A stretch of DNA of 5,726 bases from Rubrobacter sp. (lineage in GTDB: Bacteria > Actinomycetota > Rubrobacteria > Rubrobacterales > Rubrobacteraceae): contig JACDAR010000077.1 of assembly GCA_013695335.1 (NCBI GenBank), forward strand, positions 1 to 5,726. The letters are read 5' to 3'. How positions within the stretch are numbered: the stretch's first letter is position 1; every line of letters starts with the position of its first letter. Below the pieces are notes generated by a model that ran no database searches, was not told where the DNA came from, and was given only the letters and a program-made list of their open reading frames with translations. Positions 1 through 5,508 of this stretch are shown here, piece by piece. Both the position numbers and the translations under genes were made by a program.

Positions 1-636
1 AGGTGGCGGGAAGTTCGAGCGGTACCAGTCGGCGCCTTTCTGGAACTTCGGGGTATCGAAATAGTGAACTTCTTTTTCGGCGGCTGGTTCGATCCGTGGG
101 TGCTGGCACAGCAGATAGTAGAGGAGGGTGGTGCCGCCTTTCTGCGTGCCGATGATCAGAAAGTCTGGCAGCGAGCCCGAATCCTGGCTTCCTTCTACCT
201 GCGGACCCTTGCTCTCAGTGGCGCCCCTAACGGATAGGTCCTTCCGAAGCTGTCCTATCTCCTGACTCCTGAGATTCAGTGTCTTGCGTTGATTAGATAC
301 CTGAGTCCTGACGCTCTTTAGCTCCTTTGCTTGCTCTTGCAGCCTGGAGATCCCGCGGCCTCTACGCTCGAGTTGCTGATCCTTGACTTTTAGTCGTTCT
401 CGTTGCTTTTTTACCTTTTGCCTGAGCTTCTGCTTTGCCTGCTGGAGTTGCTGGTTCTTGCGCTCCAGCCGACGTCTCAGCCGCTTGTTCTGTTTATCCG
501 CGCCGCTGAGCTGTTCTCTGGTTTCCTGAAGCTGGAGTTGGGTTTTCTGCTCTTGCTGCTTTGCCTGCGTGAGATCCCGCTTTCCATACCGCAGGAATCG
601 CCATAGCGCCTGCACACGTTCGAGCGCGGATCTCAC
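1..636 (-). CDS. Sulfotransferase with N-terminal coiled coil (3' end outside window)
   Basis: The first 212 residues are visible. The protein should transfer a sulfuryl group from PAPS to an unidentified acceptor, probably a glycan or lipid. Residues 158-170 read PDFLIIGTQKGGTT-like: a beta strand followed by the GTQKGGTT loop that binds the 5'-phosphosulfate in Sulfotransfer_1 proteins. Then come a helix, the HPRI segment, the KEVHYFD motif and the W-Y...F-P motif near the edge. Residues about 20-135 form a very basic, Gln/Lys/Arg/Glu-rich coiled coil with clear heptads (Leu/Ile/Val at 99, 106, 113, 120, 127, 134), then a short Gly/Ser linker. I chose the GTG at 634-636 because GGAGG lies 7 nt upstream. 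A GTG at 697-699 would add a hydrophobic N-terminus but has no ribosome binding site. The acceptor-binding half and the 3'-phosphate-binding motif lie outside the window. Confidence 0.92.
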   Translation of the reverse strand, partial: MRSALERVQALWRFLRYGKRDLTQAKQQEQKTQLQLQETREQLSGADKQNKRLRRRLERKNQQLQQAKQKLRQKVKKQRERLKVKDQQLERRGRGISRLQEQAKELKSVRTQVSNQRKTLNLRSQEIGQLRKDLSVRGATESKGPQVEGSQDSGSLPDFLIIGTQKGGTTLLYYLLCQHPRIEPAAEKEVHYFDTPKFQKGADWYRSNFPPP

Positions 637-643
637 GTCCAAC

Positions 644-648
644 CCTCC
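644..648 (-). promoter_or_regulatory. Ribosome binding site that sets the sulfotransferase start
   Basis: On the minus strand GGAGG stands 7 nt before the GTG at 636-634. The reading frame stays open for another 21 codons upstream, but none of the earlier possible starts has a comparable site. This favours the shorter protein, without the hydrophobic stretch encoded at 652-699. Confidence 0.7.
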
Positions 649-819
649 GTGTGCCGCCACGAGGCCGACTGCTGCGAAGCCGATGAACCAGAACAACACT
701 TAGACAACGAGCGACCGAAGCAATTAGTCATCCCAACCCATTCTCCATTGTCCGACAAGTGCGCTGCGCGACGAAAGTATATTCGCGCCCGCCAATCCCG
801 CCCATGATATAGCCGGAGG

Positions 820-2189
820 CTATCCCCGGATCTGGTGCAGGATAGTTGGGTCTTCTATCTTCCCGTCCTCGGCCAGCAGAAACGCTTTGCTCAGGATGAG
901 CGCGAGCGTGCCGTCGCCCTCGAACGGGAGGAAGACCTTGCCTGCCTGGGTGCTGGCCGCGCCGCGTGATTGCACGATGCACAGGTACTGGTCGTTTGGC
1001 TGCATGAGTATATTGCCGCTGCCGAGGTGGATCCTGTACGTCCGCACATCGCCCCGGACTATGAGGAACCTGTCCTCCAGATGGCAGCGATCCGAGATCT
1101 TGAGTCGCGGGACGAGCCTCTGGAGCACCTGCTTGCGGGTCTTCGCCGTCTCAGTCAGCTCCCCGAAAGAGTAGCCGGTCCAGTAGTCGCGGAAGCGGCC
1201 TTCAGGACCGCCATCAGACCAGTTTGGGTCGTTGCCGACGCTCGCGACGCCCACGAAGAGGTCTGTGTCCCGCATGATCTCGGACAGAACGAGCGGCGGC
1301 ACGGCTTCGAGCGCGAGCGGCTCGGCGACCGCTCCATGTCCATAAAAACCGGACCCGTACCCGCCGCCCCCGGCGTGGGCGTAGTTCTCGCGGGCGTCTA
1401 TGGGATGGAAGCGCACCTGATCCGTGACCAGATACAGATACGTGCCTGAATCGTTGGTGTCCGTGCCAAAATTTTCACCGATACCTTCGATCCAGAACTC
1501 CGCCCGCAGGCCGTGGGCTTCCATCGTGCGGGTGGCAGGCGGGTAGACGTCGTCCACCATGAGCCTGAGGCTGTTCTTCCAGCCGCGCGCCACAAAGCGC
1601 GTTGAACTGGTGCTGTTTGAGGATATGGGCCGCGAAGCGGTTGGAGTAGGTGCGCGTGGTGCGCTCCGCGTCCGTCAGGAGATAGACCTCGCGGTGGGCC
1701 TGCTTGAATGGCTGACGGATCTCCAACTCAGCCAGCCAGTCCCGCCACGCCAGCACCTCATCCGTGGTTTCGCCTATCGGATGCCAGAGTTCGACCCTCG
1801 TATCCTCGTCTATCCAGTCGAGCGAACGTCCGTTTCGGCCCGTGATGCGACTCTCGTGCCAGACTCCGGCAGATGCGCGGTCTCCATCTTTGAAACGCCA
1901 GATCAGGCGCCGCACCAACGTTCCGACGAGTGGATGATTCAGATACCTCTCGCGCCAAACGGCGTAGGTCCAGCTCTTCTCTTCCAGGTACAGGCTCTCG
2001 ATCCGATCCCTCTGCGCCGGGAGCATCTTCTGGATGTCCTTCGCCGCTGCCTTCAACTCCTTCAATTCGTCCGCGTGCTGATCCTTCACCGCCTTCGGGA
2101 TGGACTTCCGAAGCCTTCCTCCACCTCGGCTGCTCGCTCATCTGCCTCAACCACCTGAAGTGAGGTTTTGCAATGCACTCTAAATCGTG
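820..2189 (-). pseudogene. DUF4132 (MolR-like) gene, C-terminal part, frameshifted
   Basis: This is the C-terminal part of a DUF4132 family protein, whose biochemical role is unknown (E. coli MolR is the named relative). Upstream frame (about 2107 to 1590): an ELKELKAAAKD helix, QRDRIESLYLE, an HPLVGTL..RLIWRF segment, and LLTDAERTTRTYSNRFAAHI, the last being the family hallmark. Second frame (about 1590 to 820): ARGWKNSLRLMVDD, GLRAEFWIEG, a Gly-rich loop, VGVASVGNDPNWSDGG, then the typical tail with IHLGSGNILM, PNDQYLCIV, VFLPFEGD and ILSKAFLLAED, ending at TAG 820-822. The two frames join if one GC unit is restored in the GC tract at 1583-1591. A further shift near 2108 separates a Glu/Ala-rich helix (LQVVEADERAAEVEE) from the SIPKAVKDQHADELK stretch, and more changes lie at 2150-2182. 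Gene decay is well supported. Whether any fragment is still translated cannot be seen. Confidence 0.88.
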
Positions 2190-2193
2190 TAAC

Positions 2194-2218
2194 GTTATGC
2201 TGCAACGAGCGGCATAAC
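2194..2218. repeat. Hairpin-forming inverted repeat (10-bp arms)
   Basis: The left arm GTTATGCTGC and right arm GCGGCATAAC pair over ten positions, with one G-T pair, around the 5-nt loop AACGA. The hairpin lies at the left end of the putative insert, 25 bp before the immunity-like gene. It has no T-tract on either strand, so it does not look like an intrinsic terminator. With GTGTAAC on its left (2187-2193) and GTTAGGC on its right (2224-2230) it resembles a short integron attC site. However, the whole span is only 44 bp and GTGTAAC deviates from the RYYYAAC consensus. Confidence 0.6.
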
Positions 2219-2243
2219 TACCAGTTAGGCCGGAAGAACAGGA

Positions 2244-2768
2244 ATGGGCAGACGAATGATTTTCAGTGAGCAGCGGGGCCCTCGGCTTGTGACCGTGCGT
2301 CGGGGCGGCACTCTACAGGACGCCGATCATCACCGCCTCGCGGTCTGGGCGGCCGATTGTGCCGAGCATGTGCTGCACTACTTCGAGCACGTGCGCCCCA
2401 GTGACGACCGGCCGCGGCGCGCGATCGAATTGGCGCGTGCTTGGGCGCGGGGTGAGATCACGATGACGCAAGCCCGCACGGCCGCCTTCGCAAATGCGGC
2501 GGCCCGAGAGGTGTCGGGTGCTGCAAAGCAAGCGGCTCTTGCCGCCGGTCAAGCCGTGGCGGTAGCTCACGTGGCAGCTCATGAACTGGGTGCAGCGGCT
2601 TACGCGATCAGGGCCGCACGCGCGGCGGCTCCTGAAGGAGAGCAAGAGCAGGCTGGTCGCCTGGAGTGCCAGTGGCAACGGGCACAGCTTCCCAGCGAGC
2701 TCCGAGAACTCGTGCTGGACGACCAGAGGTTGCGCAATGAGGTGTGCTGGTCCGTGTTCGATTGCTGA
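2244..2768 (+). CDS. Putative immunity protein (Imm-5-like family)
   Basis: This is a complete 174-residue protein. From memory of the family it matches short alpha-helical proteins annotated 'putative immunity protein' (Imm-5-like). By name these would neutralise a toxin, but to my knowledge neither toxin nor mechanism is established. Visible landmarks: VTVRRGGTL (residues 16-24), the helix around LAVWAADCAEHVL (32-44), DDRPRRAIELARAWARGEI (54-72), a very Ala-rich helical core with AHVAAHELGAAAYAIRAA (108-125), and the conserved end LVLDDQRLRNEVCWSVFDC (156-174). No signal peptide or membrane segment is visible, so a cytoplasmic location is expected. GGAAG lies 7 nt before the ATG; a second ATG four codons later has no site. 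It runs opposite to the DUF4132 remnants on either side and no toxin gene is adjacent, so it is an orphan immunity-like gene within a probable insertion. Confidence 0.75.
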   Translation: MGRRMIFSEQRGPRLVTVRRGGTLQDADHHRLAVWAADCAEHVLHYFEHVRPSDDRPRRAIELARAWARGEITMTQARTAAFANAAAREVSGAAKQAALAAGQAVAVAHVAAHELGAAAYAIRAARAAAPEGEQEQAGRLECQWQRAQLPSELRELVLDDQRLRNEVCWSVFDC

Positions 2769-2822
2769 CCGGCTCGCTCGGAACATCGGAGTCGCTCAAC
2801 AGGCATGAGCATGCAGCCGTCT

Positions 2823-3270
2823 AACGGTTGAGCTCGAGCCTCCCGTAGTCTGCGTGATCGGCGAGGTTCTATGATTTCTCTATCTCTGCCAGGTTCAACT
2901 GCGGCCCCGTGTTGCGCGATTGTTGGCCTGATTTCGTGCGGAGCATTGATTATGCCAGTCCGCGCTCCGCGCGGGCGTTGCGCGGTTACTGGCGAGGTTT
3001 CCTACGTCGTCATGGTCGAAGGGAAGTCTGGGTCGCAATACTTCTAGCACCACCTGGTAGAGAGTCGAGGTCGAGTAGTTACTCTCGTTTTTCGCAGCAG
3101 ATGTCCAAGCTACCGCAGCCATGACAAATGCCCGCTGTTCCTCTGGACTGGAAGGGCGGATGTGCTGGACCACCTTCGAGATACTGGGATAGTGTCTAGT
3201 TCTTTGCAGGCTGGAGATCAAGGCCGCTTCGGTTTTCCGGGCGCTTCTTGAACCAGTTGAGGAGTCCCAT
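2823..3270 (-). pseudogene. DUF4132 gene, N-terminal remnant
   Basis: The ATG at 3268-3270 begins MGLLNWFKKRPE, a credible N-terminus, but its frame reaches a stop after 24 codons. Removing one base from the A4 run (TTTT on the plus strand, 3233-3236) continues into TEAALISSLQRTRHYPS, then VVQHIRPSSPEEQRAF, AAVAWTSA, STSTLYQVVLEVLRPRLPF and ATPARSADW. A second shift near 2920-2950 leads to GPQLNLAEIEK, a TAG at 2869-2871, then NLADHADYGRLELNR, which ends at the insertion boundary. Assigning this stretch to the same ancestral gene as 820-2189 is inference. It rests on shared strand, order, coupling to the small upstream gene, and the continuous reading when the insert is removed. The 126-codon open frame from the GTG at 3275 is therefore probably not a gene in its own right. 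Confidence 0.68.
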
Positions 3271-3271
3271 G

Positions 3272-3619
3272 TCACCCCCCGACCAGCGGAACGAGCTTCT
3301 CGGCCTGCCGGTCGTCCACGAGCAGGATGAAACCGTTGCGCCCGAACGCCTCCACTGCCTTACCGCATTGCTCATCAGGGTCGATCCTCCGTCCCTTGCG
3401 TACCTTGAAACCGTTCAGCGTCCTCTCGGCATCGCTCGGCTGGACGAGGCCTTTGAAGTGCTCCGATGTGCTGGCGTTGTAGTCCTCGACTTCGCGGCGC
3501 ACGCGCGTCCGGATCAACTGCTCCACCGTGACCCGCTCAGATGGAAGGTCGAGCAGGAATACGTGATCTTCATCGAAGCTTGAAGTGGTCTCGTCCCTCA
3601 CCGTAAGCGTCGCTGTCAT
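3272..3619 (-). CDS. Small conserved protein of the DUF4132 gene neighbourhood
   Basis: A 115-residue protein of unknown function. I recognise it, from memory and without a family name, as the small gene that commonly sits immediately upstream of DUF4132 genes. Recognisable pieces are MTATLTVRDET at the start, VTVEQLIRTRVRREVEDYN (about 30-48), FKGLVQPSDAERTLNG (about 55-70), an AVEAFGRNGFILLVDDRQ segment (88-105) and the C-terminal KLVPLVGG. No signal or membrane segment is visible, so it should be cytoplasmic. GAGGAG lies 8 nt before the ATG and a sigma-70-like promoter lies just upstream. The stop TGA (3272-3274) is one base from the ATG of the decayed DUF4132 gene, an arrangement typical of translational coupling. 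The frame is intact although the partner is broken, so it is either still useful on its own or the partner decayed recently. Confidence 0.82.
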   Translation of the reverse strand: MTATLTVRDETTSSFDEDHVFLLDLPSERVTVEQLIRTRVRREVEDYNASTSEHFKGLVQPSDAERTLNGFKVRKGRRIDPDEQCGKAVEAFGRNGFILLVDDRQAEKLVPLVGG

Positions 3620-3651
3620 GTTCCCTTCTCCTCAGCCCTGGTTCTGTCCTG

Positions 3652-3679
3652 ATTTTACGGCAGGCGCAGCGCTTGCCAA
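3652..3679 (-). promoter_or_regulatory. Sigma-70-type promoter for the small gene / DUF4132 operon
   Basis: On the minus strand the -35 TTGGCA (3674-3679) and -10 TAAAAT (3652-3657) are 16 bp apart; each matches five of six consensus bases. The -10 lies 32 nt before the start codon at 3619, with a strong ribosome binding site between. An imperfect inverted repeat (GGCAAGC, 5-nt loop, GCCTGCC; 3659-3677) fills the spacer and part of the -35, so it could serve as an operator. Confidence 0.65.
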
Positions 3680-3706
3680 ACAGGAAAAGCGGGGGATGGG
3701 CGCAGG

Positions 3707-4240
3707 CTATTCTGCAGCCCTGACGTAGTAGCCTTTCGGGCTTGGCGGGCCGTACACGAAGCCCATGTAGTACACGCCGGCGGGGGTATTGTAGATCAGG
3801 GCCGCGCCTGTGTAAGCGAGCACGTCATGAGTATCGGTGAACTCGACCGAGATGGCGTCGTAGCCGGCGAAACGGGCCTTGAGGTCGCGGGCGATGATCT
3901 CGAAGTCCTTCTGGGTTCGGGATCTCGAATCCACGAGCAGCCTCACGGCGTGGGCGCCGTCCCTGTCGGAGGGTGTGCGATCCAGGATCTCGTACTCCGG
4001 TACCTGAGCGGGATCGGGCCTCTCGAAGCTGCCGACTTTGAGATCCGGCATCGCCGAAATATCCTCCCGTATGGAGGAGCCGGACGCCTTCGACGACTGT
4101 CGCCCTGGCTCCATGATGGCGGGGACCTCCTTTAGTTCAGGCGTCCGTACGGCGCTGATGCCCTCATCCCCGGCGCACCCGGCGCATAGGAAGGCCGCCA
4201 CGAAAACAAAGGCGGCGATGCTGGCCGGAGGGCGTGACAA
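3707..4240 (-). CDS. Lipoprotein of unknown function
   Basis: A 177-residue protein I do not recognise as a named family. The N-terminus is a lipoprotein signal: a short n-region with Arg3, a hydrophobic stretch IAAFVFVAAFLCAG (8-21), then Cys22 as the likely lipidated residue. The lipobox is slightly unusual, with Cys rather than Leu at -3. Asp25 follows, then a Ser/Pro-rich linker to about residue 75. The rest looks like a compact alpha/beta domain: VPEYEILDRT, AVRLLVDSRS, DFEIIARDLKARF, AISVEFTDT, ALIYNTPAGVYYMGF and a PPSPKGYYVRAAE end. The product should sit on the outer face of the cell membrane. The start is TTG at 4238-4240, chosen because AAGGAG lies 8 nt upstream and the signal peptide then begins correctly. 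It is transcribed divergently from trxB, and the next gene downstream has its own promoter. Confidence 0.78.
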   Translation of the reverse strand: MSRPPASIAAFVFVAAFLCAGCAGDEGISAVRTPELKEVPAIMEPGRQSSKASGSSIREDISAMPDLKVGSFERPDPAQVPEYEILDRTPSDRDGAHAVRLLVDSRSRTQKDFEIIARDLKARFAGYDAISVEFTDTHDVLAYTGAALIYNTPAGVYYMGFVYGPPSPKGYYVRAAE

Positions 4241-4395
4241 AGGCGTTTCTCCTTCTCGCTGGGGCAGGCATTATATTCCCGCGAGGCCATAGCCCGCAGC
4301 GGCGCGTTGGGGATATGTGAACGCTGGAACCATCCGACACGCAAGATGTAATAAAATACATGTATTGGATCTCGTATTTCAGAGGAGAGTTTGGG
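4241..4395. promoter_or_regulatory. Divergent promoter region between the lipoprotein gene and trxB
   Basis: This 155-bp spacer must drive both genes. For the lipoprotein gene a perfect TATAAT lies on the minus strand at 4270-4275, without a good -35, followed by AAGGAG at 4249-4254. For trxB a TAAAAT -10-like hexamer lies at 4352-4357, again without a clear -35, and AGGAG at 4383-4387 lies 8 nt before the ATG. The weak -35 boxes may mean an alternative sigma factor or an activator. Confidence 0.5.
4355..4366. promoter_or_regulatory. Perfect 12-bp palindrome, possible operator of trxB
   Basis: AATACATGTATT is perfectly self-complementary and overlaps the TAAAAT -10-like hexamer upstream of trxB, 30 bp before its start codon. 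A bound dimeric regulator there would block or reposition RNA polymerase. I cannot assign it to a known regulator family. Confidence 0.4.
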
Positions 4396-5394
4396 ATGGC
4401 GGATAGATATTATGACGTTGTGATAGTGGGATCAGGCCCGGCCGGGTACACCGCCGCGCTCTACGCGGCGCGGGCCAGCCTGAAGACGCTGGTTTTCCAG
4501 GGCTTCGAGATGGGCGGGCAGCTCATGCTCACCTCTGACGTGGAGAACTATCCTGGCTACCGCGATGGCGTGATGGGGCCTGACATGATGGATGAGTTCG
4601 AGGCCCAGGCCGCCCGCTTCGGGGCTGAGATGCGCCCCGAGAACGTCGAGCGGGTGGACTTCTCCGAGCGTCCGTTCCGGCTGTGGGCCGAGGACGAGGA
4701 TGAGCCTGTAGACGCCGGGGCCGTCATCATCGCCACAGGAGCCCAGGCCAGGTGGCTCGGGGTGCCTGGCGAGGAGAGGTTGCAGGGCAAGGGCGTCAGC
4801 GGATGCGCCACCTGCGACGCGTTCTTCTACAAGAACAAGAAGGCCGCCGTCGTCGGAGGGGGAGACACCGCCATGGAAGAGGCGGGCGTGCTCGCCAAGT
4901 TCGCAGACGAGGTAGTTCTTATCCACCGCCGCGACGAGTTCAGGGCGTCCAGGATCATGCTCGACCGCGCCAGGAAGAACTCCAAGATCTCCTTTCTTAC
5001 CGACACGGTGGTCGAAGAAGTCCTCGGCGAGAACAACGTCGAGGGTGTCAGGGTGAAGGATGTGAACACCGGCGAGGAGCGGGAGATCCCGGTTGACGGC
5101 TTCTTCGCGGCCATCGGTCACACGCCCGCTACCGGCATCTTTGAGGGGCAGGTGGAGATGGACGAGGGCGGCTACGTGTTCCAGAAAGAGCACACCATGA
5201 CCAGCGTCCCCGGCGTGTTCGCTGCCGGCGACGTTTCGGACACGCGCTACCGCCAGGCAGTCACAGCAGCCGGCGACGGCTGCCGCGCCGCCATAGACGC
5301 CGAGCGCTGGCTGGAGGAGCAGGGCGAGGCCGGGGACGCGGAAGATCCAGCCGTGTGGACCGCTGAGAAAGAGCGGGACGTGGCGAACCTGTAG
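4396..5394 (+). CDS. trxB: Thioredoxin reductase (NADPH), TrxB
   Basis: A cytoplasmic FAD enzyme that passes electrons from NADPH to thioredoxin, maintaining protein thiols and supplying ribonucleotide reductase and peroxidases. The 332 residues match the low-molecular-weight bacterial class (E. coli is slightly shorter). In order: FAD-binding GSGPAG (12-17), GGQL (40-43), the ENYPGY segment (50-55), ATGA (113-116), the redox disulfide CATC (137-140), NADPH-binding GGGDTA (154-159), HRRDEFRAS (177-185, the arginines expected to read the 2'-phosphate), GHTP (241-244), the second FAD contact with FAAGD (275-279), and YRQAVTAAGDGC (285-296). All key residues are present. The tail after about 305 is acidic and somewhat long. 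I start at the ATG at 4396 because AGGAG lies 8 nt upstream and homologues start just before the first beta strand. An in-frame ATG at 4360 has no such site and overlaps the promoter region. No thioredoxin gene is adjacent; a terminator follows, so it is probably monocistronic. Confidence 0.97.
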   Translation: MADRYYDVVIVGSGPAGYTAALYAARASLKTLVFQGFEMGGQLMLTSDVENYPGYRDGVMGPDMMDEFEAQAARFGAEMRPENVERVDFSERPFRLWAEDEDEPVDAGAVIIATGAQARWLGVPGEERLQGKGVSGCATCDAFFYKNKKAAVVGGGDTAMEEAGVLAKFADEVVLIHRRDEFRASRIMLDRARKNSKISFLTDTVVEEVLGENNVEGVRVKDVNTGEEREIPVDGFFAAIGHTPATGIFEGQVEMDEGGYVFQKEHTMTSVPGVFAAGDVSDTRYRQAVTAAGDGCRAAIDAERWLEEQGEAGDAEDPAVWTAEKERDVANL

Positions 5395-5415
5395 GTTCCA
5401 GATCATCAATTGTTG

Positions 5416-5445
5416 ACGGTCCCGGCTGAGGCCGGGGCCGTTTTT
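5416..5445 (+). terminator. Intrinsic terminator of trxB
   Basis: An 11-bp GC-rich stem (ACGGTCCCGGC at 5416-5426 pairing with GCCGGGGCCGT at 5431-5441, one G-T pair) closes a TGAG loop. The last stem base begins a run of five T. It starts 22 nt after the trxB stop codon and separates trxB from the response regulator gene. Confidence 0.9.
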
Positions 5446-5450
5446 CGTTG

Positions 5451-5480
5451 CTGGCATTCTCCATAAATTGGTGGGATAAT
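5451..5480 (+). promoter_or_regulatory. Promoter of the response regulator gene
   Basis: A -35-like CTGGCA (5451-5456, four of six), an 18-bp spacer and GATAAT (5475-5480, five of six), preceded by a TG in the extended -10 position (5472-5473). It lies between the trxB terminator and the AGGAGG ribosome binding site at 5494-5499. Confidence 0.5.
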
Positions 5481-5508
5481 CGCCGCGAATTACAGGAGGG
5501 GGGAGAGT

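Larger units (their letters stand above)
2190..2826. mobile_element. Putative inserted segment bounded by TAACG repeats, carrying one gene
   Basis: The 5-mer TAACG occurs at 2190-2194 and again at 2822-2826. DUF4132-like reading is seen outside these copies and not between them. Joining the flanks at the 5-mer gives, on the minus strand, a continuous protein-like frame: NLADHADYGRLELNR, then YTI, one TAG, then SALQNLT. The segment holds a hairpin near its left end and one plus-strand gene of the immunity type. There is no transposase, and I see no convincing terminal inverted repeats. GTTAGGC (2224-2230) and GTCTAAC (2819-2825) fit the degenerate integron core motifs, so a gene cassette at a secondary site is one possibility. 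A transposon-like insertion with a 5-bp target duplication is another. A 5-mer repeat alone is weak; the restored reading frame is the main support. Confidence 0.4.

Noticed and set aside
634..699. A longer sulfotransferase start at GTG 697-699, adding a hydrophobic, membrane-like N-terminus.
   Set aside because: No ribosome binding site precedes it, while GGAGG stands 7 nt before the GTG at 636. It remains possible but is less supported.
809..823. A 6-bp hairpin (ATAGCC / GGCTAT) over the DUF4132 stop codon as a terminator.
   Set aside because: The stem is short and no T-tract follows on either strand.
970..1449. A 159-codon open frame on the plus strand.
   Set aside because: It lies antisense to the DUF4132 pseudogene, whose minus-strand reading is clearly recognisable. 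The plus-strand translation resembles nothing.
2313..2786. A 157-codon minus-strand frame opposite the immunity-like gene.
   Set aside because: The plus-strand product matches a known family along its whole length, so the minus frame is a shadow.
2195..2821. Terminal inverted repeats of a classical insertion sequence.
   Set aside because: The two ends share only a six-base GCTGCA at equal distance from the boundaries, and there is no transposase.
2895..3275. The 126-codon frame starting at GTG 3275 as an independent gene.
   Set aside because: Its first codons overlap the more credible ATG at 3270 (MGLLNWFKKRPE) in another frame, and its last 20 or so codons degrade after a further frameshift. 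It is better read as part of the DUF4132 remnant.
4360..4395. A trxB start at ATG 4360, adding 12 residues.
   Set aside because: It has no ribosome binding site, overlaps the promoter palindrome, and the added residues do not fit the family N-terminus. The ATG at 4396 has AGGAG at the right distance.
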